This document shows positions 42,201 to 49,636 of a DNA stretch of 64,000 bases, piece by piece. The notes beneath the pieces were generated by a model. That model had not been told where the DNA came from, searched no databases, and saw only the letters and a program-made list of their open reading frames with translations. Made by a program: the position numbers and the translations under genes. Within the stretch, counting starts at the first letter, position 1. Each line of letters starts with the position of its first letter. Source of the DNA: Synechococcus sp. SynAce01 (GTDB lineage: Bacteria; Cyanobacteriota; Cyanobacteriia; PCC-6307; Cyanobiaceae); the NCBI RefSeq assembly GCF_001885215.1, contig NZ_CP018091.1, positions 1,116,001 through 1,180,000 of the forward strand, read 5' to 3'.

Positions 42201-42658
42201 ACCAACACAACCATTGCTTTGGCTTCGAGGCCGATTTCGTCGCCTCCCTGCGCTGCCTGCCGATGGCCGTGCGGCGCAAGCTCGATCTCGCCGGCGTCAA
42301 GCTCAAACTCAGCCACTGGCACGCCTTGAGCAACGACGAGCGGCTACAGCTGTTGGAGTGGGCCGATCAGCCTGACGCGATCACCGCCCTGCGGCAGTGG
42401 CTGAGCGGGCGCACCGCCGCCATGGCCGATGGACCGGCCAAGCCCCTGGAGCCAGCACACGCCGAGAGCTGGCAACAAAGCGAGCAGCTACCCGATCGGC
42501 TGCGCCTCTCTTGCGCGCAATTGGGCTGCTCAATCCCCTTGGCGGCCTGGGCGGAGCTGGGTGAACTGCAACGCTTCGCCTTAGTCAAACTCAGCCACCC
42601 TGGCCACGAACACCGCAACCTACCTGGGGCCATTCGCGAGTTCGGGCTTGGCGATTAG
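42197..42658 (+). CDS. Nitrate-reductase-associated protein
   Basis: 153 residues matching the small cyanobacterial family found beside narB: FGFEADFVASLRCLPMAVRR, VKLKLSHWHALSNDER, then LRLSCAQLGCSIPLAAWAEL and KLSHPGHEHRNLPGAIREFG. It is soluble, without signal peptide. The conserved Cys and His could bind a metal, but this is not shown. Family function is unsettled; co-occurrence with NarB is the only clue. It is translationally coupled to the TrpD2-like gene and converges on narB, 134 bases away. Confidence 0.9.
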   Translation: MNQHNHCFGFEADFVASLRCLPMAVRRKLDLAGVKLKLSHWHALSNDERLQLLEWADQPDAITALRQWLSGRTAAMADGPAKPLEPAHAESWQQSEQLPDRLRLSCAQLGCSIPLAAWAELGELQRFALVKLSHPGHEHRNLPGAIREFGLGD

Positions 42659-42792
42659 CCATGACCTCAAGGACCTCGGGCACCCGGTGGCGACGCTGAC
42701 CCAAGCCTGATGACCAGCAAAGCCAATGAATCTCAATCCAGACTGCTGGGATGTAGAAAACGTTGATCAGAAAAGCTTGCTGAGGATGGTTA

Positions 42793-45003
42793 TTAGGCCC
42801 GGCGCTCGATCGGCAGAATCACCGCCGCGGCAGCCTCGACGCGAACCGCCGCCGCCTTCAGCTCCGGCTGGCCGGAGATCGGGCAGGCCAACTCATGCAT
42901 GAGCGCGTTGGCCTCGCAGGCCAACTCCTGCCTGAACCCCCAGTGCATCGGCAGAAACACCGTGCCGGCGCGGATGCGATCGCTGATCGACAGCCGGGCC
43001 GTGATGCTGGAGCGTCTGGAGGTGATCCGGGCCAGCGCGCCGTCCGCCAGGCCCAGATCAAGAGCGTCCACCGGATGCATCTCCAGCAGAGGCTCGGGAT
43101 GCATGGCCACCAGCCGAGGAACCTGGGCCGTGCGGGTCATCGTGTGCCACTGGCCCAGATAACGCCCAACAGTGAGTACAAGGGGATAGCCCTCCGAGAT
43201 CGGCTCGCCCAGGCCCAGCGGCAGATCGGCGCAGAAACGGGCGCGGCCGTTGGCGGTTGGGAAGAGCAGATCGGTGTAGAGGCGTTTCGCTTCGGTCGTT
43301 GGTGCGCTGCCTTTGGGAGCGGGCCATTGCTGCGGGCCGTGGCTGGCCAGTAGCTCGTGGCTGAGGCCGGAGACGTCGCAAAGGCGGCCGGCCGAGAGTT
43401 GGGCGTGCTCTGCATAGACCTCGGCTGCGCTGGTGTAGGTGAACTGATGCTCGAAACCCAGCCGCCGTCCAACAGCGGCGAAGATCTCCCAGTCGGGACG
43501 GGCCTTGCCTGGGGGGCGGCGGAAGGCCGGACAGAAGGTGACCCGCCGCTCGGAATTGGTCATCGTTCCCTGCTTCTCGCTCCACTGGGCGGCCGGCAGC
43601 AGCAGGTGGGCGTAATGCGCGGTTTCGGTACCGGCATAGGCCTCACTGAGCACGATCAATGGGCAGAGGGCCATGGCGGCCTTGACCCGTTCCAGGTTGG
43701 GCATACTCACCAGAGGGTTGGTGGCCGCCACCCACCACAGATCAATCTCGCCGCGCTCCATGGCCTCCAGCTGCTGCCATGCCGCCAATCCAGGCCTTGG
43801 GGCGATCGAGCCCGGCGCCAGATCCCAGGCACGCTCCACCTCGTCACGGTGCCCGGCATCATTCACATTGCGGTAGCCAGGCAGCAGGTGGGCCAGACCG
43901 CCAGCCTCCCGGCCACCCATGGCATTGGGCTGGCCGGTGAGAGAGAAGGGTCCCGCCCCGGGCCGGCCGATCTGACCGGTGAGCAGATGCAGGTTGATCA
44001 GGCCCGCCACCGTAGCCGTGCCCTCCACGCTCTGATTGACCCCCATCGACCAGAGGCTGAGCGCGGCCCCGGCGCCTCCCCAGAGCTCGGCCACCCGCCG
44101 CAGCTTGTCCTCGCTGACGCCACAGATGGCAGCAACCTTTGTTGGCGTCCACTCCTTCAGCACGGCGGCGAAGGCGGGAAAGCCATCGGTGGCCTCGTCG
44201 ATGAACTCGTGATCGATGGTTCGCCGGGCCAGCAAAAGATGGGCAAGGCCATAGAGAAGTGCCAGGTCGGTACCGGGCTGAATGGCCAGATGAAGATCAG
44301 CGGCGTCTGAGGTGGCTGTGGCTCGCGGATCGACCACAACGATCTTGAGCTGCCTGGGGTTTTTCTTGCGACGTTTAACTAGTCGCTGGAACAACACCGG
44401 ATGACAGGCAGCCGTGTTGGTGCCGATCAAGAAAGCCAGATCGCAATGATCAAGGTCGTCGTAACAACAGGGAGGGCCATCGGAGCCAAGGCTGCGGGCA
44501 TAACCGGCAACGGCTGAGCTCATGCACAGCCGAGAATTGGCATCGAAATTATTGGATCCGATCGCTCCTTTGATGAGCTTCTGGGCAACGTAATAGTCTT
44601 CCGTATGGAACTGCCCTGAGCCGTAAAGGGCGATGGAATCGGATCGCTGCCTGGCGAGGCTGTTTTGAATCTGGCCAGCGATGAGATCAAGCGCCTTCTC
44701 CCAGCTGATCGGCTGGAAGGGCTGATCCAGGGTGGGGCGGTAGAGAGGTTCCAGCAGGCGGGATCGATCGAGCGTTTCCCCAACCGTGGCCCCCTTGATG
44801 CAGACCTGCCCCAGGCTGGATGGATGACCGCGATCCCCCTTCACCCCCCAGATCGGCAGGCCGTCGACCCCGCGACGGGTCGCTTGATTGGGGGCTGCTG
44901 GCGGCAGCATGGTGAGACCACAACCCACACCGCAGTAGGGGCACTGGGTGTTAACGGCAGAGGCTTCGGTTGTGGCCGGGGAATCGCCCATCTCGGCCAC
45001 CAT
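42793..45003 (-). CDS. narB: Ferredoxin-dependent assimilatory nitrate reductase
   Basis: A 736-residue Mo-bis-MGD enzyme that reduces nitrate to nitrite in the cytoplasm with electrons from ferredoxin. The single 4Fe-4S cluster is held by Cys21, Cys24, Cys28 and Cys68 (QCPYCGVGCG...GQVCIKG). The Mo ligand is in SRLCMSSAVAGYARSLG. Conserved cofactor contacts include FLIGTNTAACHP, the block GRPGAGPFSLTGQPNAMGGR, and C-terminal VFLPMHWG. Its ATG overlaps the nrtP stop by one base (TGATG), so nrtP-narB form one operon driven by the NtcA site at 46669. mobA and moaA, which supply its cofactor, lie upstream on the other side. Confidence 0.96.
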   Translation of the reverse strand: MVAEMGDSPATTEASAVNTQCPYCGVGCGLTMLPPAAPNQATRRGVDGLPIWGVKGDRGHPSSLGQVCIKGATVGETLDRSRLLEPLYRPTLDQPFQPISWEKALDLIAGQIQNSLARQRSDSIALYGSGQFHTEDYYVAQKLIKGAIGSNNFDANSRLCMSSAVAGYARSLGSDGPPCCYDDLDHCDLAFLIGTNTAACHPVLFQRLVKRRKKNPRQLKIVVVDPRATATSDAADLHLAIQPGTDLALLYGLAHLLLARRTIDHEFIDEATDGFPAFAAVLKEWTPTKVAAICGVSEDKLRRVAELWGGAGAALSLWSMGVNQSVEGTATVAGLINLHLLTGQIGRPGAGPFSLTGQPNAMGGREAGGLAHLLPGYRNVNDAGHRDEVERAWDLAPGSIAPRPGLAAWQQLEAMERGEIDLWWVAATNPLVSMPNLERVKAAMALCPLIVLSEAYAGTETAHYAHLLLPAAQWSEKQGTMTNSERRVTFCPAFRRPPGKARPDWEIFAAVGRRLGFEHQFTYTSAAEVYAEHAQLSAGRLCDVSGLSHELLASHGPQQWPAPKGSAPTTEAKRLYTDLLFPTANGRARFCADLPLGLGEPISEGYPLVLTVGRYLGQWHTMTRTAQVPRLVAMHPEPLLEMHPVDALDLGLADGALARITSRRSSITARLSISDRIRAGTVFLPMHWGFRQELACEANALMHELACPISGQPELKAAAVRVEAAAAVILPIERRA

Positions 45004-46559
45004 CAGGGCACTTCAGCCAGTATCACTTCTCCCTCGTGGAGATCATCGAAGGAACCCTTTGGTTCCTTGAGGAAGAAGTAACACATCAGGCCCACCACCA
45101 GCCCGGCCACACCCAGAACCTGGAAGAAGGCACTGTTGGATGCCGCCACTACCGCCGGAGACGGATCACCGGATGCGTCACCGATCCAGACGGGCAGCAG
45201 GCTGTAGATGGTGAGATAGGCCACGGCTCCCACATTTCCATAAGCCCCGACCATGCCGGCGATCTGGCCTGTGACCCGGCGCTTCACCAACGGAACAATG
45301 GCATAGGTGGATCCTTCTCCAGCCTGTACAAAGAAGGAGCAACCCATGGTGAGCACCAGGGCCAGCAGGATGCCGGCCGTACCCACGAAAGTTCCCGGTT
45401 TAATCATGCTCATCACCAAGTAACCGATACCCAGGCCCACGGTCAGAAAGCCCATTGTCTTGCGGCGCGATCCCAGACGATCGGAAATGAGTCCACCACC
45501 CGGGCGGGCCACCAGGTTGACGAACGCAAAGGAGGCGGCAAGGATACCGGCAGTCGCCTTCGGCAACAGGAAGGTAGTTTCAAAAAAGGTGGGCAACATC
45601 GACACCACAGCCAGTTCTGAGCCGAAATTCACCACATAGGTGAGCTCCAAAATAGCCACCTGCTTGAACTCATAACGATCGTCTTTGGGATACACTTTCG
45701 TACCCTTGATGAGATCCATATTTGTGCGGATGATGCCCAGGGTTTGGGCCACGAAAAAGGCAAGCACCAGCAACAGGGCGATCGTGTATCCCGTGTCATT
45801 GAGAAAGTTAACCTTCTGAAGCCGCCAGGCCAGCACGCTGAGAATGGCTGCAAACGGAACGTTCATGCCGAGCAGCCCCCAGAAGTCGCGCATGGAGGTC
45901 ACCTCTAACCCAGCCGCTTTAGCGGGCTTTTGATAAACCCTTCCCGGTGGAGTATCGGAAACATTGAAAAAATAGAAGATGCCGTAGGCTGCAGCGATCA
46001 GTCCAGTTATGGCAATGGCGCCGCGCCAGTTGAGCACCACATCACCGATCTGAGCTCCGCCGGCAAACGAAAGCCAGCCCGCCACGATCACCATGGTAAG
46101 GGCCGAAAAGGCCGAGCCGAAATTCCCCCAGCCGCCGTAAATCCCTTCCGCCAGTCCAATCTCCTTCGGCGGAAACCATTCAGCCACCATGCGGATTCCG
46201 ATCACGAAGCCTGCACCAACAATGGAGAGCAACAGCCGGGCAATCACCAGTTGATTGAAATCCTGGGCGCTTGCAAATAGCAAGCAAGGAATGGCTGAAA
46301 ATACCAGAAGTGTGGAATAGGTGATTCGAGGTCCGTACTTATCGAGCACCATCCCAATCAGGATGCGGGCTGGCACCGTGAGAGCCACATTGCAGATCGC
46401 CAACGTACGGATCTGGGACAGCGAGAGACCCAAGTCCTCCTTGACCGTGGTGGCCAGTGGAGCGAGGTTGAACCAGACGACGAAGGTGAGAAAGAAGGCA
46501 AACCAGGTGAGATGCAGGGTTTTGTATCTCCCCTGGAGAGACCAGAGTTCGGCAAGCAT
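45003..46559 (-). CDS. nrtP: Nitrate/nitrite permease of the MFS (NrtP/NapA type)
   Basis: A 518-residue, 12-helix major facilitator protein that brings nitrate and nitrite across the plasma membrane. NNP-family signatures are clear: the first IYGGWGNFGSAFSALTMV (nitrate signature GxxxNxG) and the second QAGEGSTYAIVPLVKRRVTG. The N-terminal WFAFFLTFVVWFNLAPLA is typical of NarK/NrtP. A single-component permease (instead of the ABC NrtABCD) is the usual state in marine-like picocyanobacteria. It is less GC-biased in codon use than narB. It is first in the operon and starts 110 bases downstream of the NtcA box. Confidence 0.95.
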   Translation of the reverse strand: MLAELWSLQGRYKTLHLTWFAFFLTFVVWFNLAPLATTVKEDLGLSLSQIRTLAICNVALTVPARILIGMVLDKYGPRITYSTLLVFSAIPCLLFASAQDFNQLVIARLLLSIVGAGFVIGIRMVAEWFPPKEIGLAEGIYGGWGNFGSAFSALTMVIVAGWLSFAGGAQIGDVVLNWRGAIAITGLIAAAYGIFYFFNVSDTPPGRVYQKPAKAAGLEVTSMRDFWGLLGMNVPFAAILSVLAWRLQKVNFLNDTGYTIALLLVLAFFVAQTLGIIRTNMDLIKGTKVYPKDDRYEFKQVAILELTYVVNFGSELAVVSMLPTFFETTFLLPKATAGILAASFAFVNLVARPGGGLISDRLGSRRKTMGFLTVGLGIGYLVMSMIKPGTFVGTAGILLALVLTMGCSFFVQAGEGSTYAIVPLVKRRVTGQIAGMVGAYGNVGAVAYLTIYSLLPVWIGDASGDPSPAVVAASNSAFFQVLGVAGLVVGLMCYFFLKEPKGSFDDLHEGEVILAEVP

Positions 46560-46668
46560 GGGTCACGAAAGAGGAACCCTGGCTTCGGAAAAAAGCGCTC
46601 AGGACTGAAAATCGGCGCACCATGCTGACCGAGACACAAATAAGAGCATCCGGAGCACTCCTTCCTCT

Positions 46669-46682
46669 GTAGTTGTAGATAC
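46669..46682 (-). promoter_or_regulatory. NtcA-binding site of the nrtP-narB operon
   Basis: GTA-N8-TAC is matched perfectly (GTAGTTGTAGATAC, 46669-46682). It is 110 bases upstream of the nrtP ATG, and about 25 bases beyond it, reading toward nrtP, is an AT-rich TTATTT that could serve as the -10. NtcA (2-oxoglutarate-responsive CRP-type activator) drives nitrate genes under ammonium shortage. Confidence 0.75.
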
Positions 46683-46836
46683 GAATCCTGTCAGGCCTTG
46701 CCTTGGTCCGCTGGTGCCCCCTTCTCCAGACCAATCAAAACCCACGCCATTCACAATACAAAACTCCGGCGAGGCTCTCCCCTGCGATCCCGAGCCTTGT
46801 GAATAGGCAAGGCAAGGAGCCCCGCGTCAGCCTTGA

Positions 46837-47322
46837 TCAGCCTGCTTCGCTCTTTAATTTCTCAACGAGAATCGAATCATTTTTCTTGTAGAGCTTTGCC
46901 TCGGCCTCAATGAAAATGTTTGCGAGGGCGTTGTAAGCCTCGCCCCAGGCATCGATAACTTGATCTGTAGCAGCTTCTCCCAGCACATCTTTCATCGCCT
47001 CAAGCAGCTTGGCGCCGATGAGGGAGTATTGCTCGGGCAGGATTCTGGCCTCCACATGCTTGTGAGCAATTCGCTCGACGGCTGAAGCAAGTTCTTCGAG
47101 GCGGTCAATATGAGTGGCATAGGCATAGACAGAGGCGGCCAGCTTCTTGGCTTGACCGTTGCCATGGGCATCCACCATCCAGGTATTTTCAAAGCCCAAT
47201 CTATAGTCGGGACGCTCTGCAAAGGCAATTTCATACATTCGAGAGGTGATCTTTTCGCCGTGCTCTTTAACCGCCGGAGCAGTTGCCTTGACGATGTCTA
47301 TCGTCTGCTGCGAAATTGTCAT
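46837..47322 (-). CDS. Flavohemoglobin-type single-domain globin
   Basis: 161 residues that align by eye with the globin domain of E. coli Hmp. The B10 Tyr (RMYEIAF), the E7 Gln (NGQAKKLAASVYAYA) and the proximal F8 His (ERIAHKHVEARILPEQY) are in place, with the C-terminal WGEAYNALANIFIEAEAKLY motif. There is no FAD or NAD reductase domain. Such globins bind O2 and NO and can detoxify NO if reduced by a partner. It lies upstream of nrtP in the same direction, 277 bases away, beside nitrate and nitrite metabolism, where NO arises. A -10-like TATGGT lies 30-40 bases before the ATG. Confidence 0.88.
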   Translation of the reverse strand: MTISQQTIDIVKATAPAVKEHGEKITSRMYEIAFAERPDYRLGFENTWMVDAHGNGQAKKLAASVYAYATHIDRLEELASAVERIAHKHVEARILPEQYSLIGAKLLEAMKDVLGEAATDQVIDAWGEAYNALANIFIEAEAKLYKKNDSILVEKLKSEAG

Positions 47323-47857
47323 TCTTCACTGTCCCAGAACTTCTTGACCATACCACGATTTGCTTGATTGATTTGCTGCGAGCGTACTGTTATTGCTTCC
47401 CCTTGCTGTCTGAGTCACTATGCTATCCCCTATTGATGAAGGGACTGGAGTCCTGCGCCGCTTCAACTCCAGTAGAGCGTGCAATGGCGCCTGATCGTTG
47501 CTGCTTCTTGGTTGTGCGTCCATCAGCGGATGCAAGGGCCCTCTTCACCTCGGAGCCCACACCCTTCGAGTGCTGATCGGAAGGATGGCTCGGGGCCAGC
47601 TTTCAAACACTGCCTCGAAACATCGAGCTTGAGTCACAATCCTCGTTGAAGACCCACCTGACTGAGCAAGAGGATCGAGTCTCACGAAGGTTTCAATCAC
47701 TTGACAGGACTTTCACTGTAAAAAAAGGGATTAGGGCGACAAAGAACCGACCTGACGACCCAGCCGACGCTGTTCTGGAGACCATGCCTAAAACTGGACC
47801 CTGATAGATGCAGGCAGTTCAACCAGCGCAGCATGGCCTGGCTGAGAGCATGGGGTA
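47323..47857. other. Spacer between the globin and mobA promoters
   Basis: 535 bases between divergent genes; no gene supported. It holds the globin promoter (TATGGT near 47352-47357 on the minus strand). An inverted repeat ACTGGAGT (47444-47451) / ACTCCAGT (47466-47473) with a 14-base loop is present and may be a leader hairpin or operator. An A-rich run at 47720-47726 is the most AT-rich point. No NtcA box is seen here. Confidence 0.4.
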
Positions 47858-48457
47858 ATGGCCGTCTCCATCCGGTTCTGCCCCTGTCTGCTGAGCGGCG
47901 GTGAGAGTCGGCGGATGGGCCGCGACAAAGCGCTGCTTCCCCATCCAGCTGGCGGCACCTGGTTGGAGCAGGCCCTGCGCCTGCTGGCCCAGCTGCAGCA
48001 GCCCGTCACCCTGCTCAGCCGCCACCCGTCCCACGGGACGATCGCCCGTCAACTTCAGCAGCGCGAGGGGTTCGAGCTAGAGGTGATCGTGGAGCCACCG
48101 CCCCAGGAGGGCCCCCTGCTGGCCCTGACCCGGCTGATGGCCCATCACCGCGGCCAGCGACTGCTACTGGCGCCAGTGGACATGCCCTGGCTGCAGCCAG
48201 GCACCCTGAAGCAACTGCTGAAGGCCGGCGCGGCGGAGCCGGAGCGGATTCTTGTGGCCCACGACGGCCAGCGGCTTCAGCCCCTGCTCGGTCTCTACCC
48301 CGCCAGCGACCCCTCCCGTCAGTCCGCCGAAACGTTCACCGGCCAAGGAGGCCGCAGCCTGCTGCGCTGGCTGAATCAAACCCAGCGCTTCAGTTCGGTG
48401 CCGCTGGACCCACTGCAGCTGCGTAACGCCAACCTGCCGGCCGACTGGGCGCCCTGA
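47858..48457 (+). CDS. mobA: Molybdenum cofactor guanylyltransferase
   Basis: 199 residues. The nucleotidyltransferase start LSGGESRRMGRDKALLPHPA is the MobA GTP-binding motif, here with Ser in place of Ala of LAGG. The metal-binding Asp is in LAPVDMPWLQPGTL. It links GMP to molybdopterin to give Mo-MGD, the cofactor form used by NarB and the YdeP-type enzyme nearby. It precedes moaA by 63 bases on the same strand, forming a cofactor operon. The ATG at 47858 directly precedes the domain. Confidence 0.92.
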   Translation: MAVSIRFCPCLLSGGESRRMGRDKALLPHPAGGTWLEQALRLLAQLQQPVTLLSRHPSHGTIARQLQQREGFELEVIVEPPPQEGPLLALTRLMAHHRGQRLLLAPVDMPWLQPGTLKQLLKAGAAEPERILVAHDGQRLQPLLGLYPASDPSRQSAETFTGQGGRSLLRWLNQTQRFSSVPLDPLQLRNANLPADWAP

Positions 48458-48520
48458 GCAGCCAATCCGAACACTGCCGCGCCAGGCTTGGCGCCCGGCA
48501 GCAAACCAGAGGAGGTTGTG

Positions 48521-49627
48521 ATGGCTGAACCGGCCTCCCTGCGTGATCGCCTCGGACGCCCACCCGGCGTGTTGCGTCTGTCGCTGACGGCCCGTTGCAA
48601 TCTGGCCTGTCCCTATTGCTGCCCGGATTCCCAGGAACCACCTGAGCTGCTCAGCCTGACGGAGCGTCTGCAGCTGGTGGCCGCCGCCGTGGATCTGGGC
48701 TTCGGCACGCTGCGGCTCACCGGCGGTGAACCGTTGCTGAACCGGGATCTGGAGGCCTTGATCGGCGGTCTCCAAGCCCTTCGTGATCCTTCCAGCCGCC
48801 CCCGCGGCCCGTTGCAGGACATCGCGCTGACCACCAACGGGGCGCTGCTGGGGGCGGAGCGGGCCCGGGCCCTGAAGGCCGCCGGGCTCGATCGGATCAC
48901 CATCAGCCTCGATGGCACCGATGGCGAGAGCGTGGCGCGGATGGCGGGTCTGCTGGCGGGGCCCAGCGCCGGGGAAGCCCTGCTGGCCAAGGTGCTGGCG
49001 GCTGTGGAGCACGCCCGTGCCGCCGGCTTCGACCCGGCCGCAGGCCAGCTCAAGCTCAATGCCGTGATCGCCCGCGGCCGCAACGACGATCAGCTGCTGC
49101 CGTTGGCGGCGCTGGCGCGGCGGCTGGGGGTGGAGTTGCGCCTGATTGAGTTCATGGATGTGGGCAACCGCAACGGCTGGAACCTCGAGCAGGTGGTGCC
49201 AGCGGCCGAGATGCTGCAACGGATCGGCGCCGTCTGGCCGCTGCAGCCGGTGGGACGTGCCAGCGCTGCCACCGCCAACCGCTGGCGCTACCGCGACGGC
49301 GGCCTGGAGGCGGCTTCCGGTGGCGGGCAACTGGCCGTGGTGGCCTCGATCAGCGCCCCCTTCTGCGGCGACTGCAACCGCCTGCGCATCACCGCCGATG
49401 GCGTGGCCTACACCTGCCTGTTCGCCTCCAGCGGCTTCGACCTCAAACCCTGGCTGCGGCCAGGCGGGCGCCCGGGAGCTGACCGGGCTGGGCTGGATGC
49501 GGCCCTGCGCGGCCTCTGGCGCGAGCGCCAGGATCGCTACAGCGAAGAACGGGGGCCCGAGGCTGGCTCCGCCGAGCCCAGCACACCGGCAGCGGCCCAC
49601 GCCGAGATGGCCTACTTGGGCGGTTGA
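48521..49627 (+). CDS. moaA: GTP 3',8-cyclase (molybdopterin synthesis)
   Basis: 368 residues from the ATG at 48521, which has a good GGAGG ribosome site at 48511. The radical SAM motif is RCNLACPYCC. A second 4Fe-4S site lies in the C-terminal part (APFCGDCNRLRITADGVAYT, followed by CLF). It converts GTP to the 3',8-cyclic intermediate, the first step of molybdopterin synthesis. The usual terminal Gly-Gly is absent: the protein ends in YLGG followed by the stop, which in fact supplies the two glycines. Downstream it converges on the YdeP-type gene with a 9-base gap. Confidence 0.92.
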   Translation: MAEPASLRDRLGRPPGVLRLSLTARCNLACPYCCPDSQEPPELLSLTERLQLVAAAVDLGFGTLRLTGGEPLLNRDLEALIGGLQALRDPSSRPRGPLQDIALTTNGALLGAERARALKAAGLDRITISLDGTDGESVARMAGLLAGPSAGEALLAKVLAAVEHARAAGFDPAAGQLKLNAVIARGRNDDQLLPLAALARRLGVELRLIEFMDVGNRNGWNLEQVVPAAEMLQRIGAVWPLQPVGRASAATANRWRYRDGGLEAASGGGQLAVVASISAPFCGDCNRLRITADGVAYTCLFASSGFDLKPWLRPGGRPGADRAGLDAALRGLWRERQDRYSEERGPEAGSAEPSTPAAAHAEMAYLGG

Positions 49628-49636
49628 GCTGCCCGG

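Noticed and set aside
48164-49600. 478-codon minus-strand frame opposite mobA/moaA
   Set aside because: Shadow frame spanning two real genes and their gap.
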